Shown: piece after piece, positions 42,351 through 50,600 of the stretch
How the letters are laid out: each line of letters opens with the position of its first letter
Numbering within the stretch: the first letter of the stretch is position 1
Source: Lumbricus terrestris
Taxonomy: Eukaryota > Annelida > Clitellata > Crassiclitellata > Lumbricidae
NCBI GenBank assembly: GCA_949752735.1
Contig: OX457053.1
Location: 2,178,084 to 2,242,083, forward strand
Direction of reading: 5' to 3'
Length of the DNA: 64,000 nt
The notes under the pieces: generated by a model
Seen by the model: only the letters and a program-made list of their open reading frames with translations
What the model was told of the DNA's origin: nothing
Databases searched by the model: none
Made by a program: the position numbers and the translations under genes

Positions 42351-45150
42351 TGATAATAAACTTTTACCCGAGGTATCAATGATCCCTCAGGATTTATACA
42401 AATTAGAGGGTGTGATGTTATGTGAAACGTTCTGCAGAAAACGATTGCGCTGAAGCGCTGAATATTGATGGAAACGTGCTGAAACAGAAAAGTTGATTCT
42501 CTGTAGCTGTCTCCTTATATTTTGTGAAAGCCGGTAGCCGAGGAAATTGATCAGTGTGATGCCAGATTGATTTATTGGACCAAGAGCTTCAAAGGCCAAG
42601 GGCACAAAGCAATAAGAAGGCAAAATGGCAGCGTATTTTTATGTATTTCAACTCTGCTTAATATTATTATTATTTTTTTTAATTTAAAAAAATAGCCCCG
42701 AGGTATACAGGGTCCCTCATGGACTTCACTACCGCCTAATATAAAATCACAGTCTGGAAAGGCCCTATTCATATTCTGTGTTCTGATCGACGAAATTGCC
42801 CCTATTATTATTTTTTACCCGAGGTATCTCATAACCCTCTGGATGTCAAAATTTTTTCCGGAGACATAAAAAATTGTATTCTGGAACGGCTAGAACTCGT
42901 CAAGATCAGGCGAAGCAAAGGTGCCTTGGAAGGCTATGGCGTTGAAACGTTGAATTAAAATGGCAATGCGCTGGTAAAGATAGCTGGTTTCCCTCGTGTC
43001 ACCGGTTTTACAAGCTTGACAGCGCCCTTGTTATTATTATTATTATTTTATTTTCATCATCATCATCATCATCATGCTTCTACTGTCACTGTTCCTCTTA
43101 GGTCCTCTGATCGACTTGACTTCTTTGTTCCCCGCTTTAGAGCAGACAAGGCTCAATCCAGGTCATTTTGTCTATATAGGCCCCTCACTTTGAAACGTTC
43201 TTCCATCCCATTAGTTCGCTCCGTCCTTCCTCATGTTTTGCTCGTCTCAAAACCTGTCTTTTCTCCAGGGGTCGTACGCACTGAGAACGCTTTATGATTG
43301 GTCAGATAGGGGCTTACATTACAGCACAATGCTGCCACCATTACCATAACTACTGCAATCACTACTGCTGCTACTACTATCACTCCTACTATTGATGATG
43401 ATGATGATAATACTAATACCAGTAGTATACAAGTACTGCTACTACTTATAATAGTGATATCGTAAACATTGTCACTACGAAATATTCACATAGAATATGA
43501 ATCTTAGACGAAGCTAAAACCTTCAAAGTAGCCTATGTATGACAGCAAGAACCATTGCCACATTGGTCGTAATAGTAATGATAACAGCAATATAGCATAT
43601 CGTAGCAACAGTAATCGTTGCATTGGTTTTGACAATTATAGTTGATAGTCAAGCGCACCTTTGAAGCTCGTTCCGTTCGCCCAGTACCAATCATTCAGAT
43701 CGAAGGTGGAATTGGCTCCAAGCCAAATGGTGTTAGAATTCAAACCAAAGTAGCCGAGGGCATTTGTATAAAGTGTATGATAATTATTATAATATATGTC
43801 AGTGTGCTGTAGGTTTATGGGCAAAGTTGCTCCGATGTTGGTGCACCATTGCTGGGCATCGGACCACGACAGAGCTACTGGTGGATCCGGTTGAGTGAAG
43901 CATAGCGCTGACCGTCCGTCGTACGGGTACGTGTACGTGTACGTGGGAAAGCAGCGTCTATTCGACGCTGAATTCGCAAAGTCCAGGAGAAATATCACGT
44001 AACCTGTGAGTACACAAATAATAATAGGCCTATTACTACTAATAATAATATTCCTTTTAATGTTTCAATCTGACACACCGCAGAATGATTACAATTACAT
44101 GTTATACGAAATACGGCCCACTGTAGCACGACACGCAGGTCGGCTTTACAGCAGTGGGAATCAAAGTATAAATTGTAAGTATAAATTGTAAGTATAAATA
44201 ATCAAATTGTCTTCAAAGGTACTGTGCTGCCAGGCTTGCACGGATGCGCCCTAACCCTAACACAGGGCACGCTTATAACTGTAGGCCCCTCAAAACGGTG
44301 TCCGGACAATTCGTTGCGGGCTATTCGACGAATTATCTTGCTGAGGTAGAAATTGGGTTGCTGAAGATAATGCTGCTTAAATAGAAAAAGGATTCATGAA
44401 AATAGTTCTTGCCAATTATGGAATTCGGATTGGTGAATAAAAAGAAGTTCATTAAAAGGAAGTTGAATTTGTGGAAGCAATAATTGTCGGTCAGAAAGGA
44501 GTTGGATTGATGTGAATAATTATTGGCCGCTCCGCATTGTCCGAATTTTCCGGCTCCTAATTGTCCGGCTCTGAATTGTCCAGCTTCGAATTGTCCGCAC
44601 ACGAATTGTCCGCTCCTAATTATCCAGCTCCGAATTGTCCGCTCCTAATTACCCAGCTCCAAATTGTCCGCTCTAAATTACCAAGCTCCGAATTGACTGC
44701 TCCAAATTGTTCGGCTACAAATTGTCCACTCCGACTTTCCCGGTTCCGAATTGTCTGCCATGAGAACCCTCAAAACGGCTGCACCGGGCGCTGCAGTACC
44801 CTTACAATCCACCCTTTATTGAACCTGCATAACCCTAGCCTTAATGAAATATCACGCTATCTAATGACTTGACAGGTCACTTATTTCTTACTGGAATGGA
44901 GTTTACTGGAATTAGCACATTATATTATAATTATGAGGGCCTTTTGCACTAGAACAAGTCTAGGTGTTAATTTATTTTCATGTAAACAAGTCTAGGTGTT
45001 AATTTATTTTCATGTAGCCTAAACAGAGTAAGATTTGATTTCATATTTATTATCTCTTACTTCTATCAAAAGACTTGCCCTATGCTAACTGTTTATCTGA
45101 ATGTGTGAAGCTTGACACTTACCAGTAAATGTAATTATTGATGGACCCAT
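20384..45150 (-). CDS. Gene 2: dual C-type lectin-like, mucin-stalk membrane receptor, complete
   Basis: Coding exons on the minus strand: 45150-45123, 44003-43659, 41938-41798, 38261-38040, 24687-24529, 24229-23972, 22020-21921 and 20543-20384 (TAA). They total 1413 nt, an open frame of 470 residues. Residues 1-25 are the signal peptide, about 28-171 CTLD1, 172-298 CTLD2 (WIGL; ending QFICQ), 299-384 the Thr/Ser-rich stalk, about 386-407 the transmembrane helix, and 418-470 a tail containing SNPYEIS. Introns are phase 1 except the last (phase 2). The CTLD1 exon has a tyrosine-rich insert (TYTYTYPY) absent in the paralogues. The 13-kb intron 38039-24688 is stuffed with nested transposons. No EPN/QPD motif is seen, so calcium-dependent sugar binding is not expected. 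Splicing is inferred from paralogue agreement, not from transcripts. Confidence 0.88.
20801..20963. mobile_element. hAT MITE, 163 bp
   Basis: Ends CAGTGGCGTAGCC and GCGCCACTG. Perfect 8-bp duplication GGAAGATG at 20793-20800 and 20964-20971. In the last intron of gene 2. Confidence 0.85.
21218..21365. mobile_element. hAT-type MITE, 148 bp
   Basis: Terminal repeats CATAGGCGCAA. Perfect 8-bp duplication TTCGCAGA at 21210-21217 and 21366-21373. Contains a direct repeat of CCCAACTTTTAGGACGTGAT. Confidence 0.85.
22060..22423. mobile_element. hAT MITE, 364 bp (CATGGGCGCCCGCA family, solo copy)
   Basis: Terminal repeats CATGGGCGCCCGCA. 8-bp flanks CTCACCGT (22052-22059) and ATCACCGT (22424-22431), 7 of 8 matching. 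It begins only 40 bp upstream of the transmembrane exon of gene 2. Full-length reference for the nested copy at 13716-16375. Confidence 0.8.
22432..23410. other. Intron of gene 2, no gene
   Basis: A small AGTGGTGGTGAC repeat pair in both orientations lies at 23243-23303. Nothing else was recognised. Confidence 0.4.
23411..23690. repeat. (CTAT)n/(CATC)n microsatellite
   Basis: Compound tetranucleotide tract with an internal TA run. Confidence 0.95.
24780..25490. repeat. Left arm of a fold-back element
   Basis: A tandem 14-16-bp unit of the AATAGCCCCGTCAAA type is followed by CCAGCTTC-ATTTAAGAT repeats. The same two blocks occur in inverted order at 37070-37430. Exact ends and target duplication are not resolved. 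Confidence 0.6.
25699..27515. mobile_element. Tc1/mariner-type palindromic element with satellite arms
   Basis: The ends start CAGTCATGGCCAAAAGTT and match as inverted repeats of about 118 bp. TA flanks both ends (25697-25698, 27516-27517). Inside, AAGCTGCC plus GCC or ACC spacers repeat from 25807 to about 26453, then the complement repeats to about 27405. The whole 1.8 kb is thus one palindrome. No transposase. The repeat is free of stops in most frames, giving false ORFs. Confidence 0.8.
27528..28806 (+). repeat. 5' LTR of element 1 (1279 bp)
   Basis: Starts TGTTGTG, ends CTACA. Carries 50-60-bp direct repeats (GCATGGGCGTGGCCAAGCG type) at about 27620-27790, a TATATATA at 27801-27808 and AATAAA at 28666-28671. 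Later parts are degenerate repeats with GTTCGA motifs. Confidence 0.93.
28810..28827 (+). other. Primer binding site of element 1
   Basis: TGGTACCAGAAGT begins 3 nt after the LTR. It is complementary to a tRNA 3' end of the Leu (UAA) type. Element 2 has a closely matching site at 53187. This copy has one extra C after AGT. Confidence 0.65.
28941..33815 (+). CDS. Gag-pol polyprotein of Ty3/gypsy element 1 (1624 aa)
   Basis: The first ATG is at 28941; the frame is also open a little upstream. Order: Gag core (about residues 90-200), CCHC knuckle 347-360, aspartic protease DTG 422-424, reverse transcriptase with catalytic Asp 774 and YLDD 836-839, RNase H with Asp 983 and 985, integrase zinc region from His 1209, DDE core Asp 1278, Asp 1338, Glu 1374 (35-residue spacing), then a GPY-like module and a basic tail. 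RT, RNase H and integrase copy and insert the element. No frameshift separates gag and pol. No envelope gene. Nothing looks broken. Confidence 0.93.
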   Translation: MMWNTAEMDENAADRPMTSSPAAGRRTDLLVDFEVESSRFLERIDFDDLPKKDRRSLLIPERDSTAMESKVLDRVSALETKVLDNASRLVGERKMTMKPGKFDGTGSLESFLAQFDVCARHNRWTAIDKVDFLRVSLEKAATQLLWDFGARTEVTYEELVERLRQRYGAEGQAETFRAQLYYRRQRADESLGDLLHDIRRLVVLAYPVPSNETTEIVAKDAFLEAIRDRELSLKVREREPKTIDEAYRTALRLSAYQHSADLEDRRRPANRVRGTQDGDAGGQLQSQLDSFFAAQRKWQQDMEGKICRQLEELRSSSRTNFDAAPMVPPTIPSQGNASWNPGRGSTCFKCGSPGHYARQCRQRRQFSDRRNDDGRDSGQPTTERNEEIVTNHTTRDRATVVTNNAIFIQGMINGRQRTCLVDTGSEVSLVPSSDVDGLLLQPSTRILLAANGTRIRVLGQVDVPIKIARGFSIETNFLVSDQIGEPMLGMDWLRQHRCRLGFGQGALFVGRRRIPLVKGNGSLWCRRVIVAEETTVLPRSQCDIPCKMQYRDLTTTAEAWMTESKEIQPGLHVARVVLNDDADKMCIRVVNLNEQPAMLTADLMLGDLHPVNVEVREGNDGQTGPETHLVEKLMEDVSEDVSAEVKERLRNLLVEYECIFSTTDHDLGRTMITQHRIDTGDSHPVRQPLRRQPLPYQATIDAQLEQMLVTGVVEPAVSEWAANVVLAKKKDGSLRFCIDYRRLNDLTRKDSYPLPRIDACLDALTGAGWFSTLDLRSGYHQVAMDPGDADKTAFITRRGIFRWRVMPFGLCNAPATFQRLMDIVLSGLNFELCLVYLDDVIIFSSTADQHLGRLGQVFQRLKEANLKLKPSKCHLFRRTVSFLGHIVTADGISVDPSKVQAVTEWPTPRCLKEVRAFLGLCSYYRKFVRGFSVVAAPLFALTKKDQPFLWVDECQDAFDRLKVALTVAPVLSLPVDDAVYTLDCDASDLGIGGVLSQSIGGEERVIAYGSRLFSAAERNYCVTRKELLAVVHFTQVYRQYLLGSHFTIRTDHAALRWLQRTPEPIGQQGRWLEKLSEFDFEILHRPGRRHGNADALSRKPCRQCHWEEFDAMDHFVREVTEVSNESDSTSDIVKAQKEDSVLNLIRVWLNEGMPSLQEILLEEEAVKVYWHQRDSLYLKEDVIYRRTPDELEQVLVPKDLKEDYMRLAHTGVTGGHLGVRRTRWQVRRRAYWVGWSGDVKRFCRHCERCCQYHRGALQRQGPLQALHCGEPWERVSVDVTGPHPRSKRGNVYILTIMDNFTKFVEAVPMANQEATTVAKALVETIVVRYGAPLQILTDRGTNFEGRVFQEMCRLLEVDKVRTSSYRPQCNGMIERFHRTLNSMLGKVVSENQRDWDDYLPYVMAAYRASIHDVTGFSPNYLVFGRENRAPLDIVYGPPEEPDGNGQTYSTYAAELLEKFGKAYHAARQSLKKSAERRKHSYDLRVRPAKFEAGDWVYYFSPRKFVGRSPKFQRNFTGPWMIVRACGPVNYLLQKSPKAKPFVAHVDKLRHCYGRTKGEWTESTEKVTGGLTQKVTGSATASTSRRPHRRGDGTRETDMHDGDLDGVVTSTGRPRRNVGRPVRFQ
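33816..34374 (+). other. 3' internal region of element 1 with A-rich hairpin repeats
   Basis: Three copies of a unit like GGGTGTGACC...GGCACACCG..ACCC occur at about 33995-34025, 34105-34133 and 34160-34192, separated by A/G-rich runs. The arms of each can pair. Element 2 has four. Confidence 0.6.
34375..34384 (+). promoter_or_regulatory. Polypurine tract of element 1
   Basis: GGGGGAGGCG directly before the 3' LTR TG. Priming site for plus-strand DNA in this class. Confidence 0.65.
34385..35717 (+). repeat. 3' LTR of element 1 (1333 bp)
   Basis: Same as the 5' LTR except for one additional 54-bp repeat unit near 34576-34683. AATAAA at 35577-35582. Confidence 0.93.
35720..35860. repeat. Direct repeat of 25545-25680
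   Basis: Shared blocks such as GTTCTTGTAC, AACGAAAC and TATTAAATGT..AACAGCTTT occur in the same order and orientation on both sides of the Tc1-like and gypsy insertions. This copy has an extra stretch containing TTAGGCCTAA. Confidence 0.6.
35989..36906 (+). mobile_element. hAT transposon, internally deleted, 918 bp
   Basis: Terminal repeats CAGGGCCGTCTTAT. Perfect 8-bp duplication GAGCGAAG at 35981-35988 and 36907-36914. Keeps a start-like peptide ([12 protein letters not shown], from 36332) and the transposase C-terminus; the middle is deleted. Confidence 0.88.
36412..36639 (+). pseudogene. hAT transposase C-terminal dimerisation domain remnant
   Basis: The 75-codon frame includes [20 protein letters not shown] and [12 protein letters not shown], the signature of the hAT dimerisation domain. 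The catalytic core is absent, so it cannot transpose by itself. Confidence 0.85.
37070..37430. repeat. Right arm of the fold-back element
   Basis: Inverted counterpart of 24780-25490: AAGCTGGATGAA repeats, then GGGGCTGTTTTGACGG repeats. Everything between the arms is one stack of nested insertions in a single intron of gene 2. Confidence 0.6.
37629..37950. repeat. (GATA)n/(GATG)n microsatellite
   Basis: Compound tetranucleotide tract ending 90 bp from CTLD2 exon 4 of gene 2. Confidence 0.95.
38262..39406. other. Intron of gene 2, mostly unrecognised
   Basis: A LINE/SINE-tail-like stretch (TAGCGACTCTTCAAG) lies near 38710. AT-rich otherwise. Confidence 0.4.
39407..41480. mobile_element. piggyBac-like element, 2.07 kb, with duplicated ends
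   Basis: Outer ends CCCATTAGTGCCT and its complement, flanked by TTAA at 39403-39406 and 41481-41484. Each end also carries an inner inverted copy (39765-39806 and 41316-41350, reading CATTCGTGCCTAGCGTCCCC). The element is thus two mini-elements facing each other around a 1.5-kb middle. No transposase was recognised in the middle. Confidence 0.65.
42060..43020. other. Unidentified repeat block
   Basis: The phrase CCGAGGTAT followed by CCCTC recurs at 42367, 42697 and 42817, suggesting copies of one unnamed repeat. Function not recognised. Confidence 0.4.
42286..42350. repeat. (AAT)n microsatellite
   Basis: Trinucleotide tract with AGT interruptions at its left end. Confidence 0.9.
43080..43320 (+). 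mobile_element. CR1-like LINE 3' end
   Basis: Aligns with 16050-16310 ([13 protein letters not shown] and SRSF blocks, then the GCTTTA.GATTGGTCAGATA end). Frameshifted. Confidence 0.7.
44300..44765. repeat. Fold-back-like repeat with (AATTGTCCGGCTCCG)n
   Basis: About 16 imperfect 15-16-bp units at 44520-44760. A short inverted stretch (GTCCGGACAATTCG) lies at about 44301. The layout resembles the arms at 24780-25490. Confidence 0.55.
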
Positions 45151-45478
45151 TTCGTTTCTTCAGTTGCGATATTTGTGTGTTAATGTGCAAAACCTGAAAT
45201 TTAAAGTAATTTCCATTCAGAATGATGTCATTCTGTTGAGTTACTCTGATGGCAATACTGAGTCTACCATGAAGAAAGCCTTAAATGTGATTATGATTCA
45301 AGCATTTGCTGCTTCTGAATACAATTCAATATAAATATTGTAACTTTTTTATTCGGCTAAGTAACTTAGGCTAGAAATAATCTACGCTTGACTAAAGCAA
45401 TCATTACAGTCCTTGTTTTCCTTATTAGAAACTCTCGGAGTTAGTAGACAGAACCTGTACAACTAAAGGCGTGAATAT

Positions 45479-45700
45479 CAGTGGCGGCACCAGGGGGAGG
45501 CTAGGGGGCCAAGCCCCCCTAAAAGCGGCTCAGCCCCCCTAAAAAAGACCATCGTGCAAAAAAGATCGTAAAAGGTCGTCAGAAATTTTGGCGGATGAAA
45601 ATGGGAATTTTCCATGAGATTTTGGCCGACGACTAAAAAAAGGTCGTCTGAAATTTTGGCGGATGTAAATGTAAAATCCTTTTTGCCTCTCCGCAGGCCA
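45479..45700. mobile_element. hAT MITE fragment (family of 59553-59800)
   Basis: The left end CAGTGGCGGCACC and the internal GGTCGTC.GAAATTT repeats match the intact copy. The right end is lost. Confidence 0.7.
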
Positions 45701-46085
45701 GCATTATCTCCTTTCCAAGCCGTTTGCTCGCATCACATGTCCGAAGAATGCCAACTACATTTTGCCGCTCTCTGGCGCTTACTAGCCTAATTGTAATTTT
45801 GTTATCTAATTATTTTGTCATGAGCACGAAGGTGACTTTCTATACAACAAAACGCGTGAGCTGTAGCGTCATTAATGTAATAAATTATATACTTAGTAGC
45901 CTACTAGTCTTACTTATTGTTTACTTACTTAGGTGCTGCTGTAGATCCTATTTTCTTTTGAGTAGACTTGCCCAACACGGGCAACGAATTTCACATTAAT
46001 AATTATGTATTGAGTTTGAATTCTGTGCGAGATCCTAAAAATAAAACCCGTTGCTTGGTCGAAATTTAAAGAATCCTGAACTCAC

Positions 46086-46179
46086 GTACAAATTCTGCTG
46101 AAATTCAGCTGCGGCTGCCTTGATGAGCCTCGTGCAAATCGCTGCAAAGCGTCACCTTCATTGACTAGGACGAAGCATT
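46086..46179 (-). other. Gene 2 non-coding first exon (5' UTR), predicted
   Basis: Homologous to 16914-16987, ending at a GTGAGTT donor. It is about 20 nt longer because of a small insertion around 46105-46130. It would splice to the acceptor at 45194 before the ATG at 45150. Confidence 0.55.
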
Positions 46180-46204
46180 GGCAGTTCATCACATGGATAA
46201 TAAT

Positions 46205-46211
46205 TTATATA
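46205..46211 (-). promoter_or_regulatory. TATA box of gene 2
   Basis: TATATAA on the minus strand after GAATGGTC, with a CCAAT initiator-like site whose A is at 46179. It aligns base for base with the gene 1 promoter core. It lies about 1.5 kb downstream of the gene 3 stop codon, which limits this promoter region to a short intergenic block. Confidence 0.6.
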
Positions 46212-46724
46212 GACCATTCGCAACAGGGAAGTGTAACAAGGAAGCATCGTGGAAAGTTTGGCGTTTGAATTTCTAGTGCGTCCTGGCAGGGTCATTTCAC
46301 TATGTTTGAGTGGCCTAGTGATTATAAGTTAGTCTGGTGATGTTCATGGAAAGACCGCATGGAATACAATCATGTCATGTAACCCGACCGGCTACTTGGA
46401 ATCTACTATCGTGTAATTGTGAGTTAAAGAACGTCCACATGACCTACATGAAACCTAAGAGTCCGTAGATAGCTTTATGTTTCTTTTTATTACGCTCTGC
46501 AATTCGATGGTTAGACCGCGTGATGCCGTGTGACATCAAAGTAATTCGAAGTTAGACGCTCTAGAATCCGGCCAATGATTTGTTTCAACTATTTAACACC
46601 GCAAGACATCATATGATCAGCGTAACAACGTCACCAAATCACGAAAGGTTTCGTGACATTTCTCTTGACAATTCACTAAACGCACAGCCTAACTACGTCA
46701 AACATCACAATCATGTTTGACTAG

Positions 46725-46966
46725 CATGGGCGGAGTTTGGTTTCCGTTTTTGGGGAGACTAAAAACTTGGTCCAGAAGGCGCGGCGTCGAAAATTTGTTT
46801 TCGTTTCGGCCGGAAAAAAGTTAATGACTTTTTTTAAGTCGTCAGTTGGAAGTCCTTGGGGCGGGCTAAACCCGAAAAAATAGACCATTTACACGGTCAA
46901 AAACATGAATAGGGGGCTTCTTAGGGGTGGTCTAGACCCCCTAGTCTTTGATAAACTCCGCCCATG
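46725..46966. mobile_element. hAT-type MITE, 242 bp
   Basis: Terminal repeats CATGGGCGGAGTTT. Perfect 8-bp duplication TTGACTAG at 46717-46724 and 46967-46974. Lies between gene 3 and the gene 2 promoter, about 0.5 kb from the TATA box. Confidence 0.87.
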
Positions 46967-47224
46967 TTGACTAGTTTGGGTCTTTTCCCATCCGATCGAG
47001 ACAATCCCTGCAGCTCCTTAATTGTTGGGAAGCTAGCCATCGTTAGAGCTCTGCAGACCAGGTCGTTGATGGCATCGTTTCTTCAATTGCGATAGTTGTG
47101 ATGGTTAGGGCTAGAGTTAGGGTTAGTTCAAGTTCGTTACGATTAGGATTTCTAGAAAATTCATGGTTAAGGTACCGTTCTTGTTAGAATCAGGTCAGTG
47201 TTAACAGTCTTGCCACAATATTTC

Positions 47225-47645
47225 CTATAAATAAGAATATTATTGAGTTTCAGTAGAACTCAATTTTATATAGAAGTGTCAGTGTTCAAATTAATATCAA
47301 GGCAAAGAATTCTGAACGATGAAAATTACTTAACGAGATTCTACATTAGGGAAATTTGTTTAGAGATTTTCAGCTTTTCTTTAACGAAGCGATACAACAA
47401 GTCACGACGTCTACTGCAAGTATTCGTCCATGTACACTGCAGAAATTCGTGTAAGTAAGTATGAACATACATAGGCATCTACATGTATACTCGAATAGCG
47501 CTTTATCAGATCCCCAAATAAGCGTTGTGAAAACACTGGTCCAAAGATACAAATAGGTGCAGCCTAACATAGGAAGGCTTTGTCACCAAGCGGTCATGAC
47601 CACCGCCAACTCGTTCATGGTGGCAGTTTTAGTCTACAGCTAGGC
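47225..47645 (-). other. Gene 3 3' UTR / conserved 3' flank
   Basis: Paralogous to 20040-20383, with an extra segment of roughly 90 nt near 47540-47635 that gene 2 lacks. No coding potential is seen. Confidence 0.45.
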
Positions 47646-50600
47646 CTACAGTTCCTCAGAGGACTTTTCAGCACCGCCCACCGCGAACGAATGACCCTCT
47701 TCTTTCAAGGCATGGGTGTTGTCAAACGGCGAGATTTCGTACGGATTGGAGCAAGTCAGCTGCAGATGTTCAATGTGTTGCTTCGGAAGAGTTTTCGAAG
47801 AATATCTTTAAAGCATAACGATTATATGTAATAACTATAAGCAGGATGTTAGCATGCAGGTCAATTTTCAATGATCGGTTTAGGTCAGTAATTATCAACA
47901 GTCAATTAAATACATGGAATAAAATAAAGATGTAAAAAGTACTTTATTATAATAGATTTCAAATCTGCTCTCTAATTTGTTTAGATCGTGCAGTCTCGTT
48001 GAAAAAGTGTCGCTCAATAGAAAATTTACAAAATCAAAAAAATAATGTCTTACGGAAGTTGAATATTAAGGTAGTAAGGCAACACGGTTTGGACAACTTG
48101 AAAACTCTTTCTCAGAACTGCACTCCTATGTTCAGTGGCTCATTCAGCCCAGGAACTGTAGGCTAGAGGTGATCTTAACAACATATCACTTCATAGGCCT
48201 AGTAACGAGCCACATTTAGTTTCATATTCACTTGCAGTAGATACAAGTCATGTACTAAGGCCGTTTCCAGTCCTACGTTGTATTATATTATTAGGAAATC
48301 ATTAGGGCCTAGCTGCCTGTCGCAATAACAGTTAATATGTCTAAATAAAACGCATATGGCTGTGTTTGGCTCGTCGTGTGAGCATATATGTTACACTGTG
48401 TCTTAATCTGCACATTCACATCTGAACTCAAGTAGCTTATAAATAGAAAAAGAAGTCAAATAACCGATTGATTTTGGAGACTCTGGCTGTAAGTGCCGCA
48501 AGCCAAATGATCCCTGCCAGAGACAATACCACGCAAAGTCCAACGGCCAGCAAAACGACCAGACCTACAAAGGATGAACCAATTAACTGCCTTACCTCAT
48601 TCTTCCACGTCCTTCGTAACCAATTGGGCGAATACCATTTCAGAAGTTAACAACAGAATAGATGTTCGAACAGAATGCGTTGAAACCATTAGCAGTAACC
48701 TCATCAGCATTAGAGAAATGCAAATAATAATTTTCAAGTGAAAATCACAGCAATTATGCAAACTAGAGAATTCAACACATAATTATGTATAATTATTCAT
48801 TGCTGCCTAAATTACGATTGATACTGTAATGATACACGAGAGTCTTCCATAAAGTGGTCGGGTGTTGAAAACCCCACCAGGGAAGGATTCTTTCTGGGTT
48901 TCAGCCGCGTTTACACCACCAAGCCAACTAGACTAAAACGAAGCCTGAAGGGAAAGAAGAAGAAGAGAGCGGTGATCTTACAATGTCTATGGGAAGAGCC
49001 GACGGTGAATAAGAGGATTGGCCGCCGGTGTCACGTGATATTCTATCCCCTTAAAGCTATCCGGGGGGATGAGTTAATCCATCCCCAACCTTCATTGACC
49101 GAAGCCGAAAAATTTAGTCACCGGCACTTCATGTCCATGGATTCTTTTGGGACTTTGTAGGGACTTCTTCTGCCCTTCTGCCTTTCTTCTCTGTGTAGAT
49201 TTCAGAAGCGTTGTAGGCTATCGAATTGTAGGCCAATATGATTATTTGCTCTTCTTTTGATTTCTGAACTTTAACTTACCATATTTATTAAAAATATCTT
49301 CATCGGATTCAATTGGGCTTGGAGTGATCTTCCCCAGCTGTGCTGTCAGCGATGAAGTTTCTGCAACTTCCGATACTCTGAACACAGTTGGAAAATTCGA
49401 TGTCGTCGATAAAGCAGAAAACGGAGTCGTTGCTGATTGTCTGGGGACAAGATCAACGTGAGTGGCATCCTTGGGTCTGGGGGTAGCGGAAGAGGTCTTA
49501 CTCGGAGAAGAGTTCACAGTGGTGGCAGTGGTGGTGGCTGATGAGGGTCTTCTTGTTGTCGTAGCGGTGGACATCGTTGTTTTTTTAGTCGTGGTAGGGT
49601 CGATATCTGTTCACACACAAACGACTAATTGCAAACGAATTTCACAATGATCGTCATGTTTTTAGAGCTGGCTTATCTAATGCATAATGCAAAATGTCTT
49701 CAAGCAGCGTAACAATTTTACTGTATTCTACTTAATTTCAACTTCCAATAAATAGCACGTGTCCTGTTTGTTGGGAAGACTTGGATGTTTTCCCGATTTG
49801 TAGAACGGAGAGATTTAATAGTGTCACAAGTTGCGACTTTAATTTGTTCATGACAGTTTCAAATAACATTGCTTAATAATTATCCAGAAATCATCATCGC
49901 CGCACAAAACCTACTGCACAGTATTGCATAGTATTGCATAGTATGGCATTGTATTGCATTTGACCACTTATAAAGCGCTTCTCGCAGCAAGAGCATAGAT
50001 CAGAAACGCTCCCAGTGCTGCAACCCCGAGAGAAAAGTCAGGTTTTGAGACGAGAGAAAGATGACGAAAGACTACCAGCTACGTATAGGCCTACCAGAGG
50101 GAACGACAGAGCGAACCGATATGGAAGTCCATTCCATAAAGGAGTAGGTAAATGCAGTCACATGGCCTGGATTGTATTTGTCCATAGCACATAGGTTGTT
50201 GAATTCAGCTTTGCGTGGAGGCCCCAAATACTCTGATGAAACCGGAAAATACAGCATTGCTAAATTGTCTAGGTTTGATTATTTCGACAAAACGCTTCTG
50301 TAGTCTACTTACATTGCTGGCAAATGAACTGGAGTTCTTTTGAGCAGTACCGATTCATCCAGTACATGTTGCCATGCCTATCGTCGTAAGAAGCCAAACA
50401 TTCTGGTGAAGTATTATTCGGAAAATTTCTACCAAACCGGAATTCACTCAGATCAAACGAATTGCCGGAAACTGAAAGGAAAGAAACGACATGATTAAAT
50501 TATTTTCTGCTTCATGACTAAACAGTTAGCCTATTGTTCTCGTGCGGTGCAAACAGAGTCGCGAGTGAAGACCCTAAAAATTCCTCTCCTTTTTCAGGTT

